A stretch of DNA of 34,208 bases from Acidobacteriota bacterium (lineage in GTDB: Bacteria; Acidobacteriota; Terriglobia; 20CM-2-55-15): NCBI GenBank assembly GCA_003222815.1, contig QHXC01000165.1, positions 1-34,208 of the forward strand, written 5' to 3'. Shown piece by piece: positions 8,641 to 18,194 of the stretch. Position numbers and translations under genes: made by a program. The notes beneath the pieces are model-generated. The model saw nothing but the letters and a program-made list of their open reading frames with translations. It was not told where the DNA came from and did not search any database. Within the stretch, counting starts at the first letter, position 1. Each line of letters starts with the position of its first letter.

Positions 8641-9984
8641 ATGATGTTTATCACAAAGAAACATATTCCTCGCCGTACGTTTCTGCGCGGCTGTGGCGTA
8701 ACACTAGGCTTGCCGTTTCTCGAGTCGATGCTGCCTGCACAAACGCCTCTGCGCCAGACGGCAGCAAGCTCCGTGAGACGCTTTGTAGGCATATGGCACC
8801 CGCATGGTGCGGCGCCGGGGTATTGGAGTCCTCTGCAGGAAGGTTCCAACTTCGAATTTTCGTTCATCACGAAACCATTGGAGCCATTCCGCGATCGCGT
8901 GGTGCTCATCACCGGACTTGACGCTACGGCGTCATTCCCCACGCTGGATGAACCCGGCGGTGACCACGCTCGTGGCGCGGCCTTATTGTCCGGCGCCCGC
9001 CCACGAAGGGACTCGGTGAGTCCTTATTTGGGTGTCACGATCGATCAACTGATCGCGAACAAGCACGGCAAAGACAACTTATTGTCATCCATTCAACTCG
9101 GAATTGAGGATCCCGGTAACAATACCGGCAACTGTAACTGGGGTTACAGCTGCTCTTACTCGAACTCTATCTCGTGGCCTACACCCACGACGCCGCTTCC
9201 AACAGAAGTCAATCCGCGGATGGCCTTCGAGCGCTTGTTCGGCAACGGTGCTAGCGCGGAGGAGCGGCTTGCTGACCGAAAGCGGAACGGTAGCATCCTC
9301 GATTCGGTAACCCATGAGCTTTCTCTTTTGAAGAAAGGCATCGGTGCGGGCGATCGGACCAAACTCGACAACTATCTTGAGAACATTCGTGAGATCGAGC
9401 GGCGGATCCAAAATGTGAGCAGCAAACCCGTGTCTGAACAGTCTCTCGAGGTCCCATTTGGCATACCGGCAGACAACGATCTCCATTTTAAGATAATGTA
9501 CGACTTGATAGCGGTGGCTTTCCAGGCCGATATCACCCGCGTCGCTACACTGATGTTAGGCCGCGACCTCACCTCCACCAACTTCCCGGCATGCGGCTTT
9601 AATGGACCGTGGCATGGAACGTCTCACCACGGCGACATTCCGGCGAATAAGGCCAACTATGCCAAGATAAACCGGTATCACGTACAGAACCTGGCGTACT
9701 TCTGCGAAAAGTTGCGCAATATTCCCGATGGCGACGGCAACGTTCTGGATCACGTGCTGATCTACAAGGGAACCAACATGGGTAATTCGCATCGGCACGC
9801 GCATGAGAAAATTCCGGTTGAACTCGTCGGTGGAATCGATGGTACTTTCAAGGGGAACCGTCACATTGTGTTCCCGGACAATACGCAGAGGGCGTCCAAC
9901 ATGTTATTGAGCATCCTCGATCTGTACGACATTCACCGGGACAGTATCGGGGACAGCACCGGACGTCTGCCTGGGTTAGCCTGA
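8641..9984 (+). CDS. DUF1552 family protein with Tat-like N-terminus
   Basis: 447 aa; IPRRTFLRGCGVTLGLPFLESMLPA...RRFVGIWHPHGAAPGYWSP...LITGLDA; follows the DUF1592 gene, as commonly seen. Confidence 0.92.
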   Translation: MMFITKKHIPRRTFLRGCGVTLGLPFLESMLPAQTPLRQTAASSVRRFVGIWHPHGAAPGYWSPLQEGSNFEFSFITKPLEPFRDRVVLITGLDATASFPTLDEPGGDHARGAALLSGARPRRDSVSPYLGVTIDQLIANKHGKDNLLSSIQLGIEDPGNNTGNCNWGYSCSYSNSISWPTPTTPLPTEVNPRMAFERLFGNGASAEERLADRKRNGSILDSVTHELSLLKKGIGAGDRTKLDNYLENIREIERRIQNVSSKPVSEQSLEVPFGIPADNDLHFKIMYDLIAVAFQADITRVATLMLGRDLTSTNFPACGFNGPWHGTSHHGDIPANKANYAKINRYHVQNLAYFCEKLRNIPDGDGNVLDHVLIYKGTNMGNSHRHAHEKIPVELVGGIDGTFKGNRHIVFPDNTQRASNMLLSILDLYDIHRDSIGDSTGRLPGLA

Positions 9985-10009
9985 GATCTGCTGGCGAGGA
10001 GAATTTCCA

Positions 10010-10460
10010 ATGAGGTGGAGATTTGGAAAAGCTGCCATGTGGTTGGTCGTTGCAGTCATGGTGGCAAACTTGGCAGCACCGGCGGCCGCTCAACGAAGAA
10101 GACCAAATCGACCGGTAGTGGATCTGCCTCGCGGTCCGGTGAGGCCAGTCATACTCAGGAGTTGCACCGCATGCCACGGTATAGACGACTATGCTTACCA
10201 TGCCATGGACAGAGCCGGATGGCAGGCACTCATCGAGACAATGAAAGAAAAAGGAGCTGTTATTTCGGACGAAGACGAGACTTCTCCAAAACGCGTGTAC
10301 CACATGTCACACACTGGAACGAGTGGATGTCGCGAGGTTTACCCGAGAAAAGTGGCAAGCCATCGTGGTAGAAATGAAAAATAAGGGCGCTGAGCTTGCG
10401 GACGAGGATGTTGCCACTCTGGTCGAGTACTTTACCAGGACCCACGGTCCGACCAATTGA
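10010..10460 (+). pseudogene. Two-CxxCH cytochrome c-like protein, frameshifted
   Basis: Frame 1 gives VILRSCTACHGIDDYAYHAMDRAGWQALIETMKEKGAVISDEDE; about 10278-10285 the frame changes to LLQNACTTCHTLERVDVARFTREKWQAIVVEMKNKGAELADEDVATLVEYFTRTHGPTN*, a second homologous CxxCH module. Confidence 0.8.
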
Positions 10461-10501
10461 ACCAGTTTTACGAAACCGAAGAGGTCGGCCGGTTCACTCA
10501 C

Positions 10502-10905
10502 CTAGAAATTCAGACGGCCACCGATCGTGAATCTGCGGCTCCCTTGCGCATCACTAAATCGCCCGAAGTTGGGCGAGTTCATGTTCAAATTGAGGAGGAA
10601 CGGGTTGTTCTGTGTGTCCCGATTCGTGTTATAGCCGAAATTGGGATGGTTCAACACGTTGACCGTATCGACTCGGATTTCAAACTCTTTGGTTTCCGAA
10701 ATCCTCACACGCTTGATCAGGTTCACGTCCAACCCTAGATGCCCCGGTCCCTCGATCCATCTCAGTCCCGACCTGTCCGGGAGCAGGATTCACGAGAAGA
10801 AGCCGGCCCTGGGAGTCCGCTATCGCCTTGTTGCTGAATTGAGTGTTGAGTCCGTTGAGTGACGTGACGCTGGCGACTGAAGGATCCGAGGGTTGCTGCA
10901 GGCCA
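10502..10905 (-). pseudogene. C-terminal remnant of a TonB-dependent receptor/Oar-like outer-membrane protein
   Basis: [43 protein letters not shown] | RWIEGPGHLGLDVNLIKRVRISETKEFEIRVDTVNVLNHPNFG...NSPNFGRFSDAQGSRRFTIGGRLNF*; two frames joined by an indel near 10760-10772. Confidence 0.75.
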
Positions 10906-12244
10906 GGGACTTGCTCCCGTTCTCTTTCAGGTCCAGCTGAGCCAGCACCTGGTTGGTGAATGACGCCGACATCACAAAGCTCGGATGCCCCGTGGCACAG
11001 CCGAGGTTCAGCAGGCGGCCTTCGGCAAGGATCATCACGCTGTGGCCGTCGGGAAAACGCCATTCATCGTACTGCGGTTTGATGTTGATCCTTTCGATAC
11101 TCTTGACCTTCTTCAGTCCCGCCATGTCGATTTCATTGTCGAAGTGACCGATGTTGCCGACGATGGCCTTGTCCTTCATCTTCGCCATGTGCGCCGTCGT
11201 GATGACGTCCTTATTGCCCGTTGTCGTGATGAAGATGTCCGCGCTTTCAACGACGTCTTCCACAGTCTTCACCTCGAAACCTTCCATCGCCGCCTGCAGA
11301 GCGCAGATGGGATCGATCTCGGTCACAATCACACGGCAACCCTGGCCACGCAGCGCCTGCGCGCATCCTTTGCCGACTTCGCCGTAGCCAAGAACCACGG
11401 CGACCTTTCCGCCGAGCATCACGTCCGTCGCCCGCATCAAGCCATCGGGCAACGAGTGCCGACAGCCATAGATGTTGTCGAACTTGCTCTTCGTCACAGA
11501 GTCGTTGACGTTAATCGCGGGGAAGAGCAGTTTGCCCGCTTCTTCCATTTGATAGAGGCGATGCACACCGGTAGTCGTCTCTTCCGAAACACCGCGGATT
11601 TCTTTCGCGATTTTCGACCACACGCCCGGCCGCTCTTTGAGTTCTCGAGTGAATGTGCTCAGGATGACGCCCCACTCTTCGGGATCACTAGCCGGATTGA
11701 ATGCGGGGATCTTGCCGGCGGTTTCAAACTCCAGCACCTTGTGGACGAACAGCGTGGCGTCGCCACCGTCGTCAACGATTTGTGTCGGGCCCGAATTGTC
11801 CGGCCACCGGAGAGCTTCCGCCGTGCACCACCAGTACTCATCAAGGTTCTCGCCTTTCCAGGCGAACACTGGAATGCCACGAGGATACCCGGACGTGCCT
11901 CTGGTTTCGGGCCGGCCGACCACCACCGCGGCTGCCGCGTGATCCTGCGTGGAAAAGATGTTGCACGACACCCATCGCACATCGGCGCCGAGTTCAGTCA
12001 GCGTTTCAATGAGCACGGCCGTCTGGATAGTCATATGCAGGCTGCCCATGATCCGCATTCCAAAAAACGGCTTCTTCCCAGAGTAGTTAGCGCGAATCGC
12101 CATCAGACCTGGCATTTCCTGTTCGGCAAGCCGGATTTCCTTGCGGCCGAACTCCGCAAGAGACAGGTCTTTTACTTTGAAAGGCTCACGTCCTGCCTTT
12201 CGCGCTTCGTCAAAGGCGTGGGTACGTTCGATCGTAGCGGGCAT
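10820..12244 (-). CDS. ahcY: S-adenosylhomocysteinase, C-terminus lost and replaced
   Basis: Strong AdoHcyase sequence: [106 protein letters not shown]. It then diverges and lacks the usual ...KPxHYRY tail. Confidence 0.9.
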   Translation of the reverse strand: MPATIERTHAFDEARKAGREPFKVKDLSLAEFGRKEIRLAEQEMPGLMAIRANYSGKKPFFGMRIMGSLHMTIQTAVLIETLTELGADVRWVSCNIFSTQDHAAAAVVVGRPETRGTSGYPRGIPVFAWKGENLDEYWWCTAEALRWPDNSGPTQIVDDGGDATLFVHKVLEFETAGKIPAFNPASDPEEWGVILSTFTRELKERPGVWSKIAKEIRGVSEETTTGVHRLYQMEEAGKLLFPAINVNDSVTKSKFDNIYGCRHSLPDGLMRATDVMLGGKVAVVLGYGEVGKGCAQALRGQGCRVIVTEIDPICALQAAMEGFEVKTVEDVVESADIFITTTGNKDVITTAHMAKMKDKAIVGNIGHFDNEIDMAGLKKVKSIERINIKPQYDEWRFPDGHSVMILAEGRLLNLGCATGHPSFVMSASFTNQVLAQLDLKENGSKSLACSNPRILQSPASRHSTDSTLNSATRR

Positions 12245-12613
12245 TTATAACTCCTTTGTATTTGAGATCAGTTTGTCGGGTAGCATTCCACGCGTCTCCT
12301 TCTCCGGTTTTTAGAGTTGGCGTATGTTAATCCTTCATCATTCTGAGATGTCAACTCTTTTCGCCCGTTTGTGGTGCCCTGATCGCAGTTGAGCCCCTGT
12401 AACCGCCAAGGGTACCTCACTACCACCAGCCCGCATGACGTCTTTTCGTAGAAACTTTCCGCGATTCCCGGACCCAGACCTTAATGAATGCGTCGTAGTT
12501 GACTGAATCGACAAGGGCTTTCAATACGGGAAGGATAACTGCATCCATTTCCCACAGCGATCCGGGGCTTCCAGGTCGCGGGGCAAGAAGCACCGCGACG
12601 AGATGAAGGCCAG

Positions 12614-13597
12614 ATGGCTTGGATGGACGAATCACTTGAGCACATCCAATCCGATGTCCGACGCACACGACTTCAGGTTGAGCGTCACCTGAATGAATAT
12701 CAATCTCATGTGCGCCGAACAAAAGCATTATGGATGATAGCTATCCTGTTGGCTATGACTCTGCTGGGCTTGTCGTGGCTCGGTTACCCGTATCTCCAAG
12801 AGCACCGTGCTATGCTCGGCCAGTTGCCAACGATGCAGAATGTGCTCAAGGGGCTTGGCGAACGCGTGAATTCTGCAGAAGAAAGACTCGGCGCCCAGGC
12901 GACCGAGGAGACAAACCTGACGAACCGGATGGCCAAATTTGAACAGAGCGTGAGCTCGAATTTCCGAAGCGCACGAAATCAAGCACAGACGTTCGCTACT
13001 CAAGCGGGCTTGCGGATCAGAGATGAAATGAATCAAAGTCTGCGAGCTATCCAAAATCGTCTGACCGGCGTCGAGTCCACCCAACGCGAATCCGCTGAGC
13101 ATGTGGCTAAGCTGGAGGACGAGTTGGCCAACTTGCGCGGGGAGATGGCAAACATGCGAGAGCGGACAGCGCAACAAGTCAGCGCTGCGCAGCAACTCAA
13201 TGCAGCACAGCTACTCACAACAAGTGAGCTGTCCGGTCTTAAAGGTAGGTTGGAATCGAACACGAATAAGATCAACAACGTTGCGGACCATATCAGCCGG
13301 CAGCGTACCGATTTCGAAGTCACGAAAAATCGGACCGAGCAAGTCGTGCCCGGCGCCTATTTGACAATTCGGCAAACCGATGTCGAACAGCAAAATGTCG
13401 ACGGCTGGCTGCAGCTTGCCGCTGAGGGACGCATTCTGTGGATCCACGGACACGGCGCCCAGACACCAATAACCTTCGTCACTCAGCAGGAGCAGCGGGT
13501 ACACGAATTGGTATTCACACGGATAGGAAAGAACGGTGTCGCCGGCTATGTGCTCGTGCCGACGCCCGTAGCGAACGCATTTGTTACCAAAGAATAA
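12614..13597 (+). CDS. Membrane-anchored coiled-coil protein, function unknown
   Basis: 327 aa; one N-terminal TM (LWMIAILLAMTLLGLSWLGY) then a long heptad-like Q/E/N/R-rich region and a C-terminal globular segment. Confidence 0.75.
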   Translation: MAWMDESLEHIQSDVRRTRLQVERHLNEYQSHVRRTKALWMIAILLAMTLLGLSWLGYPYLQEHRAMLGQLPTMQNVLKGLGERVNSAEERLGAQATEETNLTNRMAKFEQSVSSNFRSARNQAQTFATQAGLRIRDEMNQSLRAIQNRLTGVESTQRESAEHVAKLEDELANLRGEMANMRERTAQQVSAAQQLNAAQLLTTSELSGLKGRLESNTNKINNVADHISRQRTDFEVTKNRTEQVVPGAYLTIRQTDVEQQNVDGWLQLAAEGRILWIHGHGAQTPITFVTQQEQRVHELVFTRIGKNGVAGYVLVPTPVANAFVTKE

Positions 13598-13659
13598 AAT
13601 TTGAAGAACCGCGCAATGTCGTCGCACATAGCAACTGAAGGAAAGAAGTAGTTTCTGCC

Positions 13660-13692
13660 GTACGTCCTCTCCATGTCCTGGAGAGGACGTAC
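13660..13692. terminator. Strong stem-loop, likely terminator
   Basis: gtacgtcctctcc-atgtcct-ggagaggacgtac: perfect 13 bp stem, 7 nt loop, then aatttatt; downstream of the coiled-coil gene. Confidence 0.75.
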
Positions 13693-13802
13693 AATTTATT
13701 CCTCACCGAAAATCTGCTCACTGCCGTGCATTTAGAAACCCGGCGGAAACGCTGCCTCGCCGACGGATGCAGCGCTTATAATGTCTGGGTTCAAATAAAG
13801 GA

Positions 13803-14249
13803 ATGCTTCAACGCGTCAAATTGGAAAGTCCACTGTGGGGCATCGCTCTTGCATTTTGCCTGACAGCAATGGTTGCCCGGTTGACGAGCTATGCCGCTCC
13901 CCGAGTGCATTGGGAGCCAGTCCCGGGATTACACATTCACCACTACGTATACGGTATTTTCATTCTGACTGTGGCCGGATATCTCGCCCTGTTAATCAAA
14001 GGTCCGCGAGCGACATTGGCGATCGCGCTGCTTTACGGCGTGGGAGTCGCTCTGACATTCGATGAGATTGGAATGTGGTGGAACCCTCGCATCGAGCGCG
14101 GAGCCCGATGGAGCTACAACGGACTTGCGATTCTCATCGCGGCCTTCGCGCTGTGGTGTCTGCTTCCCTTTCTGCTCCGCCGGAAAACACCAATTGCAAG
14201 GCGGACGGAATGCGCCCACGACGCGGTCACAGCCATCAACCGGGAGTGA
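13803..14249 (+). CDS. Small integral membrane protein, function unknown
   Basis: 148 aa with ~4 hydrophobic segments and His-rich LHIHHYVYG and LTFDEIGMWWNP motifs. Confidence 0.7.
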   Translation: MLQRVKLESPLWGIALAFCLTAMVARLTSYAAPRVHWEPVPGLHIHHYVYGIFILTVAGYLALLIKGPRATLAIALLYGVGVALTFDEIGMWWNPRIERGARWSYNGLAILIAAFALWCLLPFLLRRKTPIARRTECAHDAVTAINRE

Positions 14250-14254
14250 GGGCC

Positions 14255-14755
14255 ATGCCTGAAATCACGATTCTCGTCGTGGACGACTTCGACGATGCGC
14301 GCGAATTAATCACGCTCATTTTTCAAGATGCCGGATATCGTGTCATGGGAGCGAGGAATGGCCGGGAGGCGGTCGAGCAGGTTTTGGCCGACCCGCCGGA
14401 TATCATTCTGATGGACATCTTCATGCCTGAATTCGACGGCATTGAAGCCACTCAAAAAATCAAAGCAAACCCCCGCTTTAGCCACATACCGGTGATTGCG
14501 TTTACGGCTAAAGGCCCTCTCTCGAATTCTCCGGCAGGTCTTTTTGCCGCGACTCTAACGAAACCATGTCCGCCTTCGGTACTTTTGGAAGCTGTCGCGA
14601 AATGGATGGAAGGTGCAAGATGGGTCAAGCTTGTGGTTAAATTGGCTAGAAGAAGCCAGCGTGCCTCATACCGAGGAGAGTGCCCACTCCCGGAACGCGG
14701 GCTAAAGCCCGCGTTTGCTTGGGCTTCGCGAAATTTGACCATTTTGTGCTACTAA
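14255..14755 (+). CDS. Response regulator (CheY-like receiver domain)
   Basis: From internal ATG 14255: MPEITILVVDDFDDARELITLIF...ILMDIFMPEFDGIEATQKIK...VIAFTAK...TKPCPPSVLLEAV; DD, phospho-Asp, T and K-P all present. Confidence 0.9.
   Translation: MPEITILVVDDFDDARELITLIFQDAGYRVMGARNGREAVEQVLADPPDIILMDIFMPEFDGIEATQKIKANPRFSHIPVIAFTAKGPLSNSPAGLFAATLTKPCPPSVLLEAVAKWMEGARWVKLVVKLARRSQRASYRGECPLPERGLKPAFAWASRNLTILCY
14694..14715. repeat. Palindromic REP-like sequence in the response-regulator tail
   Basis: aacgcgggct-aa-agcccgcgtt, perfect 10 bp arms. Confidence 0.8.
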
Positions 14756-14834
14756 TGGCGGGTTTCTTGGATTTTTGCGGAGATTTTTTTGCCGCGCTGT
14801 GAACATTCTGACCGCCAAGAGGACCGAGCGACCT

Positions 14835-15365
14835 ATGAGAGAAATCATTTCCTCCATCGAGGCCGAATATCGCCGTTACAAAATTCTCGGTGAAGGTGCG
14901 ATTCGACAAACGCGCGAAGACGAGTTGTCGAGGGCCGGGGACAATAATGGCAATTCGATAGCGGTTCTTGTGTGGCATATTTCGGGAAATCTGAAATCAC
15001 GATTCACGGATTTCCTGAATGCTGATGGCGAAAAACCGTGGCGTAACCGAGACGCAGAGTTCGAATCTCACCCAGGCGTGACGTCCACTCAACTGTTTGA
15101 AAGATGGAACGAGGGCTGGGTTGTCCTCTTTAGCGCGCTCCAATCGCTAAGCGACACCGATCTCTTGCGGACGGTCACCATTCGCGGAGTCCATTTTCAA
15201 GTTCATGAAGCGCTTCATCGATTGCTGGCGCACACCAGCTATCACGTCGGGCAGATCGTCTATCTGGCAAAATCGTTTCGCGGAAGCGAATGGAAGACCC
15301 TGAGTATTCCTCTCGGGAAGTCCGAGCAATACAACCGCGATCCCACGCTGGAAAAACTCAGCTGA
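14835..15365 (+). CDS. DinB-superfamily (DUF1572-like) protein
   Basis: MREIISSIEAEYRRYKILGEGAIRQ...NSIAVLVWHISGNLKSRF...EALHRLLAHTSYHVGQIVYLAKSF has the DinB-like His pattern. ORF-track start at 14775 is likely too early. Confidence 0.8.
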   Translation: MREIISSIEAEYRRYKILGEGAIRQTREDELSRAGDNNGNSIAVLVWHISGNLKSRFTDFLNADGEKPWRNRDAEFESHPGVTSTQLFERWNEGWVVLFSALQSLSDTDLLRTVTIRGVHFQVHEALHRLLAHTSYHVGQIVYLAKSFRGSEWKTLSIPLGKSEQYNRDPTLEKLS

Positions 15366-15435
15366 CGGACGACTCAAGATCAATTTCACATATCGCAGGA
15401 ACACCAAGACACACGCTCAATGTCAACTGCGGAGG

Positions 15436-16317
15436 CTATACATCCAATATCTCGATTGCCTGTTCGATGCTCTTGATCGGGTCGTGGCCGGGGGATGGTC
15501 TGAATTCATGCGCGATATAGCCGGTAAAACCCAGCTCAGCGATGGTCTTTGCGACGTATCGGTAGTTGATCTCTTGCGTCTCGTCGAGTTCGTTGCGTCC
15601 GGGGACTCCGCCGGTGTGAAAGTGAGCGATCCACTGGAAGTTCTCTTTGATGTTTTGGCAGAGGTTTCCGTCCATGATCTGAACATGGTAAATGTCGAAG
15701 AGCACCTTCACTCGGGGTGAGTTGACCCGTTTACAAACCTCGACGCCCCAGGCCAGGTGGTCGCATATCTGATCCGGCCGGCCCAGCGTCTGATTGCTGT
15801 CATACTTGCTGTTCATAACTTCCATGCAGATGGTCACGCCTTTATCCTCGGCATGGCCCTTGATCCGATTCAAATACGCGGCGCAATGGTCAGCGCCCTC
15901 GGCATAGGACATGCCTCGCCGTTGCCCGCCGACCGTGATCATGTTCGGAACGCCATTAGCCGCGCACTGATCAATAGCTGCGCGCATCGACCTTTCGATT
16001 TGATCGTGAAGCTCTTTACGGATCAGTCCATCTTGAATCGTGACGCCGGTGGAGGGACCCATCGTCGGGATCAGGCCGTACTTTTTGAGGGTGGGCCAGT
16101 CCTGCGGACCAATGAGGTCAAAGCCCTTACAACCCAGGCGTGCGGCCACGCGACACATGTCGTCGAAAGACAGCGTGGTATTGGCGCCAAAATTGTTTCG
16201 CATGAGGGCCTGTTTGATGCGGCCCTGGCGCTGGATTACCGGTTGGTCTTGAACGGCAGCAACTACACCAGCCGCAGCAAATGTGTTTAGGAATTCTCTT
16301 CGTCGCATGGTCGGCAT
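15436..16317 (-). CDS. Hydroxypyruvate-isomerase-like / xylose isomerase-like TIM barrel protein with Tat-like N-terminus
   Basis: MRRREFLNTFAAAGVVAA...; GVTICMEVMNSKYD...RVKVLFDIYHVQIMDGNLCQNIKEN...IAHFHTGGVPGRNELDETQEINY...FTGYIAHEFRP. Confidence 0.88.
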   Translation of the reverse strand: MPTMRRREFLNTFAAAGVVAAVQDQPVIQRQGRIKQALMRNNFGANTTLSFDDMCRVAARLGCKGFDLIGPQDWPTLKKYGLIPTMGPSTGVTIQDGLIRKELHDQIERSMRAAIDQCAANGVPNMITVGGQRRGMSYAEGADHCAAYLNRIKGHAEDKGVTICMEVMNSKYDSNQTLGRPDQICDHLAWGVEVCKRVNSPRVKVLFDIYHVQIMDGNLCQNIKENFQWIAHFHTGGVPGRNELDETQEINYRYVAKTIAELGFTGYIAHEFRPSPGHDPIKSIEQAIEILDV

Positions 16318-16573
16318 TATATCGACACCCGGAATAGCCACATTCTTTTTTTTGGTGCTGTGAAATTCGAAAATTCGCAATTCGAAATCAAGTAGGGCCT
16401 GGTGTACACTTCCGCCACCCCAAAAAACCAAAACGAGGCAGCCACTATGAAACGACTTGTATGTTACGTGACATCTTGGGTGGCTCTGTTTTTCTTTTCC
16501 GGGCGACTGCTTTGCGCCGAAGACGCAGCGCCGTTTGACTGTGATCGCCCTTCGTCGTTAAGATCATTCAACT

Positions 16574-17181
16574 ATGAGTAAATCCAAGAAAACTTCAGTT
16601 GGCCGACGTAAGTTTCTGGCAGGCGCGGCTGCAGGTGCAGCAGCGCTGGTTTCGAAACCGCAGGGAGGGAAAGTGCAGGAACCTCAAGATCACGATCACG
16701 ACCACCAGGTGGTTCCTTCGGATCTCACGCTGCGGACGAAGGCGCCCGAATCATTAAGAAGCGTTTGCTCGGCGACGCCAACGCAGCGATCCGAGAGGTA
16801 GGCTATGGCGGATCGCAGGGCGAACACATGGTTGTGGTCGAGAACGGTCCCAAGTTGCACAACATCGTGGTCTGCACGTTGTGCTCGTGTTATCCGTGGC
16901 CGGTGCTAGGTCTGCCGCCAGTCTGGTACAAGTCCGCACCTTATCGCTCGCGCGCGGTCATCGACCCGCGCGGAGTCTTGCGCGAATTCGGGCTTGAGTT
17001 GGCGGAGGATGTGGAGATACGCGTTTGGGACAGCACGGCCGAGGTGCGCTACCTCGTGCTGCCCGAACGCCCGGCAGGCACCGAGAAGATGAGTGAAGAG
17101 GAGCTTGCCGCGCTGGTCTCGCGCGATGCGATGGTCGGCGTCGCTAAGGTCACGGCCCCTCAGACGGGAGGTAAGGCATGA
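16574..17181 (+). pseudogene. Nitrile hydratase alpha subunit (cobalt-type motif) with N-terminal Tat signal; internal deletion/frameshift
   Basis: N-part [30 protein letters not shown]...[23 protein letters not shown] (frame of 16574); C-part [82 protein letters not shown]... in another frame. CTLCSC is the Co-type NHase metal motif. Confidence 0.85.
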
Positions 17182-17837
17182 ACGGTGTGCACGACATGGG
17201 CGGCATGCATGGTATGGGCCCAATTGAACACGAGAAGAACGAACCTGTCTTCCATGCACCGTGGGAGGCGCGGGCGTACGCGCTGAACCGAGCGATGGGA
17301 GCCTGGGGCAAGTGGAACATCGATGCCTCGCGGCACGCAAAAGAAGTCATCCCAGCGACCGAATATCTGCGCATGAGCTATTACGAAAAATGGATCACCG
17401 GGCTTGTAGAACTTATGGTCGAGCACGGCCTCGTCACACGTCAAGAGGTCGCGAGCGGCAAGCCGGCGACGGGTGCGCCCAAAGCTACGCCGGCGTTGAC
17501 GGCCGACGCGGTCGCACGAACGCTTGGAGTCGGTGCACCAACAAGCCGCGACGTGGCAGTTGCCCCGCGCTTCAAAGTGGGTCAGCATGTGCGCGCCCGC
17601 AACATCCACCCGGCGGGTCACACGCGCTTGCCTCGGTACGCGCGAGGCAAGCTGGGCACGATCGCTCGTGATCACGGCGTCTTCGTCTTTCCAGACACCA
17701 ACGCCCATTTTCTCGGTGAAAAGCCACAGCACGTTTACTCCGTACGCTTCGCGGCACGCGAATTGTGGGGTGAAAAGGCCGGGCGCCGCGATGCTGTCTA
17801 CATCGACCTGTGGGATGACCACCTTGAACAAGCCTGA
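17178..17837 (+). CDS. Nitrile hydratase beta subunit
   Basis: 219 aa; [36 protein letters not shown]...[19 protein letters not shown]...[15 protein letters not shown]...[14 protein letters not shown]...DLWDDHLE. Confidence 0.95.
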   Translation: MNGVHDMGGMHGMGPIEHEKNEPVFHAPWEARAYALNRAMGAWGKWNIDASRHAKEVIPATEYLRMSYYEKWITGLVELMVEHGLVTRQEVASGKPATGAPKATPALTADAVARTLGVGAPTSRDVAVAPRFKVGQHVRARNIHPAGHTRLPRYARGKLGTIARDHGVFVFPDTNAHFLGEKPQHVYSVRFAARELWGEKAGRRDAVYIDLWDDHLEQA

Positions 17838-18192
17838 TCTAACCCCGGATGCCGAGCGCCTCCGAGAACTGCCGCGCCTTCCGCGCGAAGAGGGCGAGCC
17901 GGTTTTTGCGGAACCTTGGGAGGCCCAGGCGTTCGCGCTCGCCGTCAAGCTCTCCGAGCAAGGACATTTCACCTGGAAGGAGTGGGCGGCCGCTCTGGCT
18001 AGCGAACTCCAGGCTGCGGCCAGCCGCGGTGAACCCGACGACGGCTCGCATTATTATCAGCATTGGCTAGCGGCTCTCGAAGGTCTGGTTGCGGCCAAAG
18101 GATTGATGGATCCTGCAGCGCTCGCCGCACGCAAGGAGGAATGGGCGGAAGCGTATCGCCGTACGCCACACGGAAAACCCGTGGAGCTGTGA
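17815..18192 (+). CDS. Nitrile hydratase accessory/activator protein (P14K-like)
   Basis: [61 protein letters not shown]...YYQHWLAALEGLVAAKGL; overlaps the end of the beta gene. Confidence 0.88.
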   Translation: MTTLNKPDLTPDAERLRELPRLPREEGEPVFAEPWEAQAFALAVKLSEQGHFTWKEWAAALASELQAAASRGEPDDGSHYYQHWLAALEGLVAAKGLMDPAALAARKEEWAEAYRRTPHGKPVEL

Positions 18193-18194
18193 CC

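Noticed and set aside
10985-12250. 421 aa ORF antisense to ahcY
   Set aside because: Antisense shadow of a conserved gene; composition (R/H/D-rich) and lack of domains fit a high-GC artefact.
12244-12360. Possible SAH riboswitch upstream of ahcY
   Set aside because: I looked for the ahcY-motif consensus in the leader and could not match its conserved core; an Infernal search would be needed.
16447-16581. 44 aa ORF MKRLVCYVTSWVALFFFSGRLLCAEDAAPFDCDRPSSLRSFNYE upstream of the NHase Tat leader
   Set aside because: Signal-peptide-like start and a stop overlapping the next start are intriguing, but it is too short and has no recognisable family; may be a truncated gene start.
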